From assembly GCA_905221605.1 (NCBI GenBank), contig CAJNDS010001039.1, positions 1 through 39,789 on the forward strand: a stretch of 39,789 nt of DNA, written 5' to 3'. This document shows positions 7,980 through 16,842 of the stretch, piece by piece. Origin of the DNA: Symbiodinium natans (lineage: Eukaryota; Sar; Dinophyceae; Suessiales; Symbiodiniaceae). Position 1 is the first letter of the stretch. The number at the start of each line of letters is the position of its first letter. The notes beneath the pieces were generated by a model. The model saw only the letters and a list, made by a program, of their open reading frames with translations. It had not been told where the DNA came from and made no database searches. Both the position numbers and the translations under genes were made by a program.

Positions 7980-8033
7980 CTGAAAGGCAGCAGCCGCTTC
8001 GGAAAACTTGAGCAGCGCCGACTCGGTGTCACC
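7980..8033 (-). CDS. TPR gene micro-exon (GDTESALLKFSEAAAAFQ)
   Basis: A 54-nt exon, 18 codons exactly, runs from GACAG|GGT to CAG|GCATCA. It encodes helix B of a TPR unit (GDTESALLKFSEAAAAFQ). The join to the next exon gives AAAAFQAAERTDTEEY, the standard spacer between a helix-B Phe and the next helix-A Tyr (11 residues). Confidence 0.75.
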
Positions 8034-8174
8034 CTGTCAAGGGTTGAGTGCAACCGAGGTGCGGTCGAGTCTTTGGGTTTAGGGCTTGGGAGTCAGGGAT
8101 ACATGAGAACCCCACTCACAGGAACAACCTTAGGGGTGCGGTGCTTCGCCTTTTGTGTGGGAGGTGCCATCCCA

Positions 8175-8243
8175 ACCCTAAACCCTAAACCCTAAACCCT
8201 AAACCCTAAAACCTAAACCCTAAACCCTAAACCCTAAACCCCC
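8175..8243 (-). repeat. Telomeric tract CCCTAAA, about nine units
   Basis: It ends about 20 bp left of exon 8263-8325. Together with 8355-8414 it encloses the exon. Confidence 0.95.
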
Positions 8244-8262
8244 AAGAAGGGCCCCTCCGCGC

Positions 8263-8325
8263 CTGCTCGGCCAAGGAGTTTGCCATGTGAACCAGCAGCC
8301 CCAGGTAGTCCATGTTGCTAGTTGC
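8263..8325 (-). CDS. TPR gene micro-exon (ATSNMDYLGLLVHMANSLAEQ)
   Basis: A 63-nt (21-codon) exon starts after TTAAG|GCA and ends at CAG|GCGCGG. Residues MDYLGLLVHMANSLAEQ form a complete TPR helix A. The next exon adds Gly and helix B (GDTESALLKFSEAAAAFQ), so the join is phase 0 and in register. The tracts on both sides are telomeric: CCCTAAA to the left and TTTAGGG to the right on the plus strand. Confidence 0.75.
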
Positions 8326-8354
8326 CTTAAAGGCTTTACCATGGGAGGGTTGGG

Positions 8355-8414
8355 GGGTTTAGGGTTTAGGGTTTAGGGTTTAGGGTTTAGGGTTTAGGGT
8401 TTAGGGTTTAGGGC
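8355..8414 (+). repeat. Telomeric tract TTTAGGG, eight to nine units
   Basis: Perfect units about 30 bp right of exon 8263-8325. Confidence 0.95.
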
Positions 8415-8700
8415 AACTTAACTGCTTCGTGATTAGGGCAAACGGAGTTTGCTCCAAATCCAAATCTGTGACCCCTTTGTCTTTGGGGGGAGCGGGGAGG
8501 TTCTTTGATGATACAAGGTGAAACGGTCAGAACCCTAAAACCCCAAAGCCCTAAAACCCAACCGTAAAACCCTAAACCGAAAACCCTAAAATCCAAAACC
8601 CCCAAAACCCTAAACCCAAAATTCCAATACCCCTAAGAATCCAAACCCCTAAACCCTAGTTAAACCCTAACGCGAGAATCCAAAACCCCTCGCCGTGCCC

Positions 8701-8738
8701 CCGCCCCCCCCTCCCCCCCTGGTCCCTGCCCCCCCCCT

Positions 8739-8769
<31 letters not shown>

Positions 8770-8785
8770 TCCCCCCCCCCCCCCC
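8701..8785. repeat. C-rich low-complexity tract
   Basis: About 85 bp almost only C with a few T and G, directly left of exon 8794-8838. Confidence 0.95.
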
Positions 8786-8793
8786 ACATGAGC

Positions 8794-8838
8794 CCGGCCT
8801 CCGCGCACTCCAAGGCCATCTGGGCCAGGTTGAAGAGC
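8794..8838 (-). CDS. TPR gene micro-exon (LFNLAQMALECAEAG)
   Basis: After CAAAG|G the frame reads LFNLAQMALECAEAG. This fits TPR helix A with Leu at position 4, Met-Ala at 7-8 and Gly at 15. The donor may be GCCGG|GCTC, or GAG|GCCGGG a few bases earlier. A long poly-C tract follows directly on the plus-strand left side. Confidence 0.55.
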
Positions 8839-9186
8839 CTTTGAAGGGTTTAGGGTTTAAGGTTTTCTGGAGAAAGTCATCTGGGTTTGGGTTTTTTTGG
8901 GGGGATTTTAGGGATTAGGGTTTTCGGTTTCGGTCGGTTGAATGAGTTTCGAATAGGCGCCCATTCTGAGCTCAGCCCTAAACCCGACACCGGGGCTCTT
9001 AGGCGTTCTGGTGCTCGCACTATGTGGATTCAGTCTCTGCAGCCATAAGAAGCCCTATGCCGGATGAGCCCCAAACCCTGAACCCCTGAACCGGTTGCCC
9101 AAGCCCCTAGACACCTAAACCAAGCCCCCTCCCCTTATGTGGGGTTTCGTAACGCTCCAATCCCGCTTGTCCCGCTATACCCTTAC

Positions 9187-9236
9187 TCCCAGGAGCTCCA
9201 TGGCTTCGACGAAGGATTTCCTGCGACGATAGAGGC
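9187..9236 (-). CDS. TPR gene micro-exon (LYRRRKSFVEAMELL)
   Basis: The exon begins after GAG|GC and reads LYRRRKSFVEAMELLG, an end of helix A and start of helix B with the E-A-M signature. It is followed by a textbook donor GGGA|GTAAGG. The rest of helix B must lie in an exon I did not resolve. A weak candidate, AAETEST, sits near 9030-9050. Confidence 0.6.
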
Positions 9237-9317
9237 CTCGATGGCGAGTTCAGTGATCGAGGGCTTGAGTTGAGGCTTTTGGAGTTTTGGGGCCTTGGGG
9301 GTTTAAGGGCTTAGGGT

Positions 9318-9426
9318 TTGGGATGTTCCCCCTTTTATGCTACCAGTCCTTAACAGGGATGCTGGTAACCCCCTATAACCGTAGAATCCCTACTAAGGAC
9401 TGTTAGTAAAGGGGGGAACATCCCAA
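9318..9426. mobile_element. Foldback element family A, copy A2
   Basis: Left end TTGGGATGTTCCCCC and right end GGGGGGAACATCCCAA are a near-perfect inverted repeat. Inner CAGTCCTTAA / TAAGGACTG also pair. About 109 bp. Confidence 0.9.
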
Positions 9427-9509
9427 GGCTTGGGGTTTGCGGTTTGGTGTTGGGGTAGGTAGGAGCACAACGTGTCTCTAAACAACCCCGACTTTCGGCG
9501 AGTGGCTGC

Positions 9510-9536
9510 CCATGCTCATCAGAAGCCCAGCATAGG
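9510..9536 (-). CDS. TPR gene 27-nt micro-exon (YAGLLMSM)
   Basis: After the acceptor ACCAG the minus strand reads CC + TAT GCT GGG CTT CTG ATG AGC ATG G, i.e. YAGLLMSM, the start of TPR helix A. It ends at ATGG|GCAGCC (GC donor). Joining to the next exon gives MGLYRRRKSFVEAMELL, one residue shorter than the usual spacing. The exon is very short and rests on register alone. Confidence 0.55.
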
Positions 9537-9704
9537 CTGGTGAAGTGCGGTTGTTTTCCGTCGCTTCGTAGGTGTGCCTGCATCAGGTCCGAGCACGATC
9601 CGAAAACCAACATATACCCTCAGCCCTAAATCCATTCTGTGCATACCAGAAATCTCAATGGGGAGCTGCACCCAAAAATCTTTGAACTTTTGGTAACTTA
9701 AGAT

Positions 9705-9752
9705 TTGAAGTGCGACCTCTTCGAGGGCTGAAGTGCGCCCCGCTCGCAGAAG
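9705..9752 (-). CDS. Possible TPR gene micro-exon (LLRAGRTSALEEVALQ)
   Basis: After a CATAG acceptor the minus strand reads LLRAGRTSALEEVALQI, which resembles a TPR turn and helix B. The reading phase needed to join it to both neighbouring exons does not work out cleanly, so the borders or the frame may be wrong. No other frame here is more convincing. Confidence 0.3.
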
Positions 9753-10240
9753 CTATGCCAATCAAATCCGAACTCCCTGGCTTACTCCGCTCAAGTGGTG
9801 GCCCTCAGGGCGTGTAAAAGCAACGCCTCAGCTCAAGGCTTGGTTCCCCCGACATATGGGTAGTTCTCAATGTCAAAAATTTGGGCTGTTGGGGTGCTGT
9901 ATTGTATGGACCCCAAAACGGCCCCAAATCTTGTGAACCGTCCGACATCTGTTCTACACTATCCCTGGTTTAAGTGCGTGTATCGGTGCGGAGCACGGAC
10001 GTCTTCCTTTCCGTCCATTACGCTTCGATGAGTCGATGCTGAGAAAGGTTGGGCGTGAGGAGGTTTGGGGTTGGGGTTTGGTGGGTTTAGGGAACCACGC
10101 CGCCGGCCACTAACAAAAACATCGCTCCAAAGCTCCAACTACTGTAAACCCTGTGGCCTCAGATTCCTGACTCTTTTGCTTTGAGTTCGAGCGATTCTTG
10201 CGCAATGCCCCAACATCAAGCCATCAAAAAAGAGACAAAA

Positions 10241-10380
10241 GCCCTAAACCCCCTAAACGCCCTAAACCCATAAACCCCCCTTAAACCCCCTTAAACCCCC
10301 TAAACCCCCTAAACCCCCTAAACCCTAAACCCTAACCCTAAACCCTAAACCCTAAACCCTAAACCCTGAACCCCCTAAAC
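10241..10380 (-). repeat. Telomeric tract CCCTAAA with CCCCCTAAA variants
   Basis: Nine-base CCCCCTAAA units on the left turn into perfect CCCTAAA on the right, next to exon 10408-10486. Confidence 0.9.
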
Positions 10381-10407
10381 GCCACACTCTTCGGTCATCC
10401 CTCTGGC

Positions 10408-10486
10408 CTGGCGATCACAAACTTGGCCATCGCTTCGTCCTCACAGCCCTGCTGCACGAGCCACTTGCCCATGCTGGTGAGGAGGC
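10408..10486 (-). CDS. TPR gene micro-exon (GLLTSMGKW...)
   Basis: The 79-nt exon encodes the TPR stretch LLTSMGKWLVQQGCEDEAM followed by AKFVIA. It starts after AGAG|GC and ends at CAG|GCCAGAG, a GC donor. The codon split G|GC with the preceding exon gives Ala-Gly-Leu-Leu, which continues the Y-A-x-L-L helix without a gap. An in-frame TGA lies just beyond the donor, so splicing is required. Confidence 0.75.
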
Positions 10487-10832
10487 CTCTCAAAGGAGAG
10501 CTCCAGACTCCATATTGATCTAACGACTATGATGCTACAAGAACAGGTTCACTTAAGAGTATAAGAATGCATAATAGACTAGCAAAACAGTATGAGTACA
10601 AGAAAATGAACTAACTACTATGTTTACAAGAAATCGTTTCAGGACGGTTGTCGCCGCCGACTGTCAAAGCCAAGGCTTCACTGGGTTGACCTTCTAACCC
10701 TTCGAAAGCATAAACTTAATGAAATATGATCCTTCTACAAACGAGAAGGGAGAATGTCCTAACATCCCAATGTTTAGGGCTTAGGGTTCAGGGCCTACCC
10801 CATTTCAGAGCTGCAACAAAAAAAGCCTTTGC

Positions 10833-11442
10833 CTGCGTAGTTGGTTGTTCGAGTGGCGCCGGCAGACACATACTGGGCCTCTGCTTCCTTATACTTCTCC
10901 ATGGCCTCTGTGAGCAATCCTTGCTCCATGTACCAGATGCCCATATTCTTGAGCAGCCCTGCATACTCTCGCGAGGCACTAACGTCCTCCTTCCGGTACA
11001 CCTTCTGGGCCTCGGTGTACTTCTGCATCTCCTCAGTCTTCCTGTTTTGCATGCCATACCAAATGCCCATCTGAGCTAGAAGGTTTGCATACCCTGGGCA
11101 TTCGGTGGCACGATCATCTTCGAAAGCGCGCTTCGATTCCAGGAACTTGCCCATGGCCTTCCCAAACCGACCCTGCTCGCCATAGCAAACTCCCATTCTC
11201 ATCAACTCTTCGGCGGTCACTGACTCGCTCCTCTTACCTTCCTTGCCTTCTTTGCCTTCTCTCTTCTTTCTCCGCCTTGTGCGCAGATCTGACTCAGCAG
11301 AGCTCTCACGCTTGAGCACTGCCTTGTCCTGCCCGGCGAACTCTAACCTCCCCCACATGCCCAAGCCGCCCCACCAAACGATGCCTGACAGGGCAATGCC
11401 TACGGCCACGGAGGGCGTGAGCAGGGATGCGCCGACGCCCAT
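10833..11442 (-). CDS. First recognised exon of a large TPR-repeat gene
   Basis: From the ATG at 11442 the frame encodes a hydrophobic segment (about residues 5-35, with several Gly, Ala, Val and Trp), then a Lys/Arg/Glu-rich stretch, then three TPR units of 42 residues. Each unit shows Y-A-x-L-L, then M-G, then Q-G or a similar turn, then E-A-M and A-x-x-x-F/Y, for example MGIWYMEQGLLTEAMEKY. Superhelical TPR arrays of this spacing usually serve in protein-protein binding. The exon should end at a GC donor, CAG|GCAAAG (10833), because the Tyr-Ala reached there is continued in register by the next exon (GLLTSMGKW). The frame is open upstream of the ATG to a TAG near 11554, so an upstream exon joined at an acceptor near 11510 is possible. 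The hydrophobic N-terminus suggests membrane anchoring or targeting (inference). Confidence 0.8.
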
Positions 11443-12202
11443 GATGCGGCCGAGCTCGAAGCAGGATGGGAAAAGGCCGTTTCTTGGCTGCAGATCAACG
11501 TCTGCACGCTGAGCGGCAGGGATCTCTCTCTTTGCGCCCTGTCGGCTCGGGCCTTGCTACCCTCCTTTAGGAGGACCCGTATACCTGCACGGAAAATGGG
11601 AGCCTGGCTTGAGACGAGCAGCAGTGGTTCTGAGTTCTACCTTCCTGGCACTGCATTACTCCCTCCAACAGGCGCTCTTCAAGACATGGCTGTGCAGTCT
11701 TCAGCTTGACGACAGGCAACCTTTTCGGTGTGGGCTGTATCCTTCTTGGGTGAAACGCGAACCAAGTGCCTGGAAAAGCGCACGCAACCCAGCATCACAC
11801 TTGGCAATGGTCCAGGTTCACTGCCCATGACAATGGCTTTGCACTCTGCAACACAACCTGGCCTGCACTAGAGCCTGAGTTGTGAGGGTGTCTCACGTAT
11901 TTGTGTTGTGTGCGCTTGCTGATGTCGCCATCAGAAAACCATACATGCTAGGTCACCCCATGCGCTGACAGCTCAGGGTTTTCTGCTGCAGGGAGCATGC
12001 TCCGTTTGACGGGCAAGGTCTCCCACAGGTATGCGGTGCCTGGTGCTGTGAGGAGTACAGCGTTCAACCACATATCAGAAACAAAAAGCTGAAATCACTT
12101 GATAGGGCACAACATCGCGCCGGTCCTCACGAACAGCCATCGAACTCACTCCACTATAGACTATGCGAACGGCCGGGCCCCGGCAAGTGCCTCATAGGGC
12201 AG
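11443..12202. other. Intergenic segment between two head-to-tail genes
   Basis: This 760-bp segment runs from the stop of the upstream gene to the first TPR exon on the same strand. It contains no telomeric tract or foldback element. I found no TATA box and no convincing spliced-leader site by eye, though an AG acceptor for trans-splicing could sit anywhere here. Confidence 0.5.
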
Positions 12203-12640
12203 TCACAGCGAGATCACAGTCGTCTTTGATTGCTTGGATGGCTTCACGGCTTCGATGGCCGCCTTATTGATGGGAGCTGCGTCCTTGTCCTCGTCCTCTG
12301 GCTTCGCCTCCTCCACTTCTGCCCTCTCTGCGATCGGAGCCGACCGCGAAGAGGAGTAGCCCGACGGCCGTAGTCTCCGTGAGGGCCTACCGACTGCCTC
12401 ACCATCCAGGTCACGGGCATAGGCCGAGCGCCCAGAGAAGTTCTTGTACATGGCAAGCTTGCTGGCATCGAAACTGATGGAAGATGTGGATATTTCACTG
12501 AGTCTCCTGACCATGAGCTCTCCCGTGTCATCAGAGTTGCTGGATGAAACTGCCCGCGCCACGGGGCCTCGCGCTGGAAAGCTCAGTAAGGGACTTGTGC
12601 CACTACTCCTCACTGACGAAGTTGACACATCCATTGCAAG
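12203..12640 (-). CDS. Terminal exon of an upstream minus-strand gene, unknown product
   Basis: The open frame reaches further upstream (to 12922), but the part before about 12640 is Cys/Trp-rich and not convincing. A likely acceptor is GGCACAG|CTTGCAATGG. The protein is Ser-rich (STSSVRSSGTSP), then has an acidic stretch (EVEEAKPEDEDKD) and a Lys/Ser-rich C-terminus ending TTVISL. It ends about 760 bp before the TPR gene's first exon on the same strand, so the two genes are head-to-tail. No domain is recognised. Low complexity and good codon third positions favour a real disordered tail. Confidence 0.5.
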   Translation of the reverse strand, partial: LAMDVSTSSVRSSGTSPLLSFPARGPVARAVSSSNSDDTGELMVRRLSEISTSSISFDASKLAMYKNFSGRSAYARDLDGEAVGRPSRRLRPSGYSSSRSAPIAERAEVEEAKPEDEDKDAAPINKAAIEAVKPSKQSKTTVISL

Positions 12641-13169
12641 CTGTGCCACAAAAACTAACCACCTGCCATTCGACCCATTGGAGAGGGTCGAGGTGGGGAG
12701 TCTCCTATAGCAGCCTTGTTTTGAGCCACAAGAGCATCCAAACACGAAGCATCCCAGACCTATTTTTTGCCCACACTGGACAGGCAAAGAGAACACTGCA
12801 AAAGCAAACTCTGCACAGTGCGCGCTGCTTGCATTTGCCCAGCCCCTTCGGCGAGATACCGGGACTACGCGTGCACGAAGGTGCCAGCAGCTTTGCTGCC
12901 AGCATCCTCGACCTGAACCCACAATGATGCACTTCTGCGGCCAGCACCAGCCATACCACCATCAACAAACTAGTCCAGTCCTAAAACCAAAGGCCTAGAC
13001 GGGCACGTTGGCATCCGTCATGGATCAATCTTTCCATTGTCGTAGCGGTGGCAATCCGGGCTACGTACCCCTAAGACTCCCCTCTAAGCCCTAGTTGTCG
13101 TATATAGGGTTTATAGGGTTTAACATGGGTTATAGGGTATAAACCCTGCATCCCCCCTGATAACCTCTA

Positions 13170-13222
13170 AAGGTTGTTGGACAGCTGCACCTCAGCCACC
13201 TTGAGGTTCAGGCCACACCGCA
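13170..13222 (-). CDS. Candidate exon (GLNLKVAEVQLSNNL)
   Basis: After CGACAG the minus strand reads (R)CGLNLKVAEVQLSNNL and then a TAG. The amphipathic helix looks coding and TPR-like. The exon may end earlier at CTCAAG|GTGGCT (GT donor). It probably belongs to the gene that ends at 12203. Confidence 0.4.
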
Positions 13223-14221
13223 CTGTCGAGCATTGGCACAGCCATGGGCTTCGGTCAGGCATGAGGGTTTAGGGTCTACGGTCTAGGGTTTAGGGTTCGG
13301 GTTTAGGGGTAAGGGTAAGTAGTTGGTGCTGGCTATGGGCTACTGGGCATTTTGAGTAGTTTACAAGTATTTGAGGATAATGCTGGCTGGCAGATAGTCA
13401 TTGCGTATCGGGTTGAGGGGCTTACGACCAGGAACTTTATCCTAGCTGGGTTGAGGCGCTAAGGCCCGAATCATACAGATTTGTCAGATAAAGCCATGGC
13501 ATTGGCGCTGGTTTATGTAGCGCTCGGACATATCGACCCCAGACGAACTAGACCAATTGTAACCTACTCTGATTCCTATAGCTACGCCACGAGTGCGCCC
13601 TACTATTGTGGGAAGGGAGTTCTGACCGAGCCTGGCGACGAGTGAAACGCCTACCTGCAGACCTTGTACGAACATGACGGTGCTTCGGGCTCACTGGAAC
13701 CCCTTAAGCGTGCATTCGCTTGAAATACATAAACATACCCTTAGTGTAGCCCTGTCGCTATACCTAATCGCCATAGCAGAGCCCGTGGTTACTTTAGTGT
13801 TCCAACGCTTGCGGGCGCGCATGCACGCACAAACACAGCGACACATGCGCCTGCACCTGTTTTGGGGTCCTAAACCCTATCAACCCGAAAGCCGAGTCAT
13901 AGTCAAAGGGTGCTTTTCGCAAGCTCTTCGCAAGGACATGGTCCGCCGGCACCTGCACAGGCGTTGGATGAGGGTTTCGGCTTTATATTGTGGTGTCTAG
14001 GGCCCCAGAACAGTTTTAGGTATATGGTTCAGGGTCATAGGGCTTCGGGGCTAGAGGGCAAGTAAAAGGTTTTGAGGACTTACGCGCTGAAAGGTAGACC
14101 CTGTATATAAACCCTTTGAAGCCCTGATAGACACTAAAAACCGCGGAAACCGCGAAAACGAGAAGGAACCTGCCATAACGGAGACCCTACCAAAATAGGG
14201 TAAAGAGTTTGAGGCCCAAAC

Positions 14222-14340
14222 CCCCTAACCCTGAACCCCATAAACCCTAAACCCTACCAACCCTAAGCCCTATGAGCCCTAAACCTTTTTGAACCCTAAA
14301 CCCTAAACCCTAAACCCTAAACCTTACACCCTACAAACAA
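14222..14340 (-). repeat. Telomeric tract CCCTAAA, degenerate
   Basis: Four perfect units in a longer degenerate stretch. Its inverted partner is at 14402-14450. Confidence 0.85.
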
Positions 14341-14342
14341 AC

Positions 14343-14400
14343 CCTGCGAGCCCCGGGGCCGGTCTGGGGGGCCCTCTGAGTGGGGTCTCCACAAAGAGCA
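14343..14400 (-). CDS. Weak candidate exon (LFVETPLRGPPRPAPGLAG)
   Basis: A GC-rich unique segment sits between a CCCTAAA tract (left) and a TTTAGGG tract (right). The minus strand reads LFVETPLRGPPRPAPGLAG. Splice borders are not decisive, and proline-rich text can arise by chance in GC-rich DNA. Confidence 0.25.
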
Positions 14401-14401
14401 G

Positions 14402-14450
14402 GTTTTAGGGTTTAGGGTTTAGGGTTTTGGGTTTAGGGTTTAGGGTTTAG
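14402..14450 (+). repeat. Telomeric tract TTTAGGG
   Basis: About six units right of the candidate exon at 14343-14400. Confidence 0.9.
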
Positions 14451-14589
14451 GTTCCTATCTCGTCCTAGGGTTTAAAGGGTACAGGGCTTAGGTTGGGATT
14501 TAGGGTTTAGAATTTAGGCTAGGGTTGAGAGCCAAGACTTGAGCCGAAACCCTAAACCATTCGAAGCCCCACAAGCCCCAAGCCCATAC

Positions 14590-14654
14590 CTGAGTCCCTG
14601 CAATGCTCGACCCCTCGAGATTCGCCCTCCCACTCTGAGGGCATACTCTTTGAG
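14590..14654 (-). CDS. Candidate 65-nt exon (LKEYALRVGGRISRGRALQGL)
   Basis: A clean exon runs between CCGCAG and CTCAG|GTATGG. It reads LKEYALRVGGRISRGRALQG and then Leu, helical with Arg on one face. Borders on both sides are good. It is flanked by CCCTAAA material on the left and a TTTAGGG tract on the right. The product is unknown. Confidence 0.55.
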
Positions 14655-14832
14655 CTGCGGTTTAGGGTTAGGGTTTAGGGTTTAGGACTTTAGGATTTAG
14701 GGTTTAGGGTTTAGGGTTTAGGGCTTAGCGTCCTGCGCGGGTATGGTTCTCGAATCTCAAACCCAGAGTTGCAGAGAAATTGCCCGCTCGGAGATCACAC
14801 TTCCGAGCCCTGAAAGCTCCGTTTCTAAGCCT

Positions 14833-14990
14833 CAAAACCTAAACCCTAAAGCCTAAACCCTAAACCCTAAGCATAAACTCGAAACCCTAAACCCCAAACC
14901 CCAAACCCTAAACCCTAAACCCTAACCCTTAACCCTAAACGCTAAACCCTAAACCCCAAGCCCTGAACCCCAAGCCCTAAGCCCTAAGCC
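14833..14990 (-). repeat. Telomeric tract CCCTAAA, long, degenerate
   Basis: CCCTAAA with CCCTAAG and CCCCAAA variants, left of candidate exon 15018-15074. Confidence 0.9.
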
Positions 14991-15017
14991 CTTCCGCGCC
15001 TAGGCTCCGACGGTGGC

Positions 15018-15074
15018 CTCCAGCCGGCGCATCTCGCGCTCCGCCGCGCCCGCGGAGGCGCGAAGCACGCTGGC
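15018..15074 (-). CDS. Candidate 57-nt exon (ASVLRASAGAAEREMRRLE)
   Basis: From ACTCAG|GCC to GAG|GCCACC the minus strand reads ASVLRASAGAAEREMRRLE, helical and coiled-coil-like. If not spliced there, the frame meets a TAG at 15000-15002. The AG|GC borders are the same as in the TPR gene. Confidence 0.5.
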
Positions 15075-15090
15075 CTGAGTGACAAACTGT

Positions 15091-15201
15091 CGGTTAGTAG
15101 GGACTGGTTTAGGGTTTAGGGTTTAGGGAATAAGGTACCGTATGTAATCCCTTAAAACGGCTATATAGGGGATTTGTGGCACCTTATTCCCCTACCAACG
15201 G
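15091..15201. mobile_element. Foldback element family C (copy C2) with telomeric insert in its left arm
   Basis: The right arm (CACCTTATTCCCCTACCAACGG) pairs with a left arm split in two: CGGTTAGTAGGG and AATAAGGTACC. Between the halves (15103-15128) lie 26 bp ending in three TTTAGGG units. Without that insert the arms are continuous. Confidence 0.8.
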
Positions 15202-15406
15202 TAAGGTGAGGTACCAGCCCAAGCCCCTGGGAGGATCAAAAAGTAAAACCCCAAGTAGTACTCCAACCTCTTATAGAGTCCCTATATACCGAAGCAGCCA
15301 CCAAAATAAGCCCTAAAGAGTTTTTGAGGTTAAGGGTACCACCTTCAGTCCCTTGACCCTCTGCAGCTGATTGGGATCAGGACTGGGCTCCCTTAAGCCC
15401 TAAATA

Positions 15407-15456
15407 CCCTGGATTGGGGGGGAGTTCCGGATAAAGGGACTCCCCCAATCCCTGGG
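15407..15456. repeat. Short perfect-arm hairpin
   Basis: CCCTGGATTGGGGGGGAGT and ACTCCCCCAATCCCTGGG form a stem with a loop of about 12 bases. Confidence 0.8.
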
Positions 15457-15619
15457 CATCTTCGGTTCTCTTAGGGGAGGGGTCTAGGGTTTCGGGCTTA
15501 GGATTTAGGGTTTAGGGGGGTGCTTCCTAGGAGGACTCCTCGGCATGCTCGTATGAAGTGACACGAGAAGGTATAGAAGAGACTGGTAGAATCTTACATT
15601 GCGCGCGGAAACAGGGACT

Positions 15620-16010
15620 GCGCACCGCTAAACCCGCTAAACCCGCTAAACCCGTGGCGCACCGATAAACCCGCTAAACCCGCTAAACCCGCTAAGCGCA
15701 CCGATAAACCCGCTAAACCCGCTAAACCCGTGGCGCACCGATAAACCCGCTAAACCCGTGGCGCACCGATAAACCCGCTAAACCCGCTAAACCCGTGGCG
15801 CACCGATAAACCCGCTAAACCCGCTAAACCCGTGGCGCACCGATAAACCCGCTAAACCCGTGGCGCACCGATAAACCCACTAAACCCGCTAAACCCGTGG
15901 CGCACCGATAAACCCACTAAACCCGCTAAACCCGTGGCGCACCGATAAAACCCGTGGCGCACGGCGAAACCCGAGCCAAAACACCTGCTGCGCACCGACC
16001 GATAACCCGA
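15620..16010. repeat. Tandem array of GCTAAACCC nonamers with GTGGCGCACCGAT spacers
   Basis: Two or three GCTAAACCC units alternate with GTGGCGCACCGATAAACCC, giving a higher-order unit of about 28-37 bp repeated about nine times. The nonamer looks like a telomere-type unit with G and C added. Confidence 0.9.
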
Positions 16011-16079
16011 TCCGTCCCTTGCTGACGGTCGCTGACGCTCTTCGCGCTGCGTGTTGCAGTGGGACTAAGCGCAGGAAAG

Positions 16080-16640
16080 AAAGACACGGGGGCGCGAACC
16101 ATTTCGAGGGTTCTCTAAGGGTTCATGGTTTTTCAGGTTTTTTTAGGGTTTAGTGACGTTTTTTTGGGGGTTCTTGTTTTGGTATGTTTTGCTGGGAACC
16201 CGTTTCGTTTTTCTTTGTCTTTGGCGACAGATCCGCTTTTACAGGACACCGCAACAAAAACATGATTTCATTTTTTCGTGCTTTGTGGAAAGCAGGGGAA
16301 ACGGGCGGAGGGGTGTGAACCCTTTTGGGAAGGCTCATGATTTTGGACATTTTTTTGGCTGCGTGATTTTTGTCGTGTAGGCTGGCTGATTTAGCATGTC
16401 TTGGGAATGCTCACTGTAAATCTTTTTTGGGGGGCTACATATCGACTTGCTTGGGCTCCTCAACAAAACAATTTTAAATTTTTGTTCATGCGCTGTGGGC
16501 AGCGGAAACAATAAGGGGGGGGAATGAAGATGGCCCAGGGCTCACGATTTTGCTTGGTTTGCAGGGTTAAGCAGTTTCTATTTTCCGATGGCTGCTGGTT
16601 CTGTATGTTTTGTGGCCCTTTATTTCGGGTTTAGGTTTAG
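16080..16640. repeat. T-rich diverged tandem duplication, period about 210 bp
   Basis: Text around CAACAAAAACATGATTTCAT (16251) recurs as CAACAAAACAATTTTAAATT (about 16461), followed by matching GTGG(A)AAGCAG / GTGGGCAGCGG, then AGGGCTCACGATTTTG-like sequence. No gene supported. Confidence 0.6.
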
Positions 16641-16842
16641 GGTATAGGGTTTCCATTTTCACACATGTTCCTGCCACAACGGTGCACCATCATGGCTTTT
16701 CCATCGGAAACGGCCAGGGCGTCATAGATTTTGGAAGCTAAGCAAAAACAATGTCTTGACCTGGGCAGTTTGGTGTTCAGGGCTTCGGGCCCTACAGATG
16801 CTTCCCTCCAGAATTGGCTCAAATCAGCACCCCGCCCCTTGA

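Noticed and set aside
12690-12922. N-terminal part of the 239-codon minus frame
   Set aside because: Cys/Trp-rich text without features and a plausible splice acceptor further in suggest that only the part below about 12640 is coding.
14547-14562. Dinoflagellate spliced-leader relic (CTTGAGCCGAAA)
   Set aside because: Only about 11 of 12 bases of the 3' end match and the rest of the leader is absent; a similar chance hit (TTGGCTCAAA) lies near 16814.
15620-16010. CRISPR-like array
   Set aside because: Repeat and spacer lengths are irregular, the spacers are not unique, and the context is eukaryotic.
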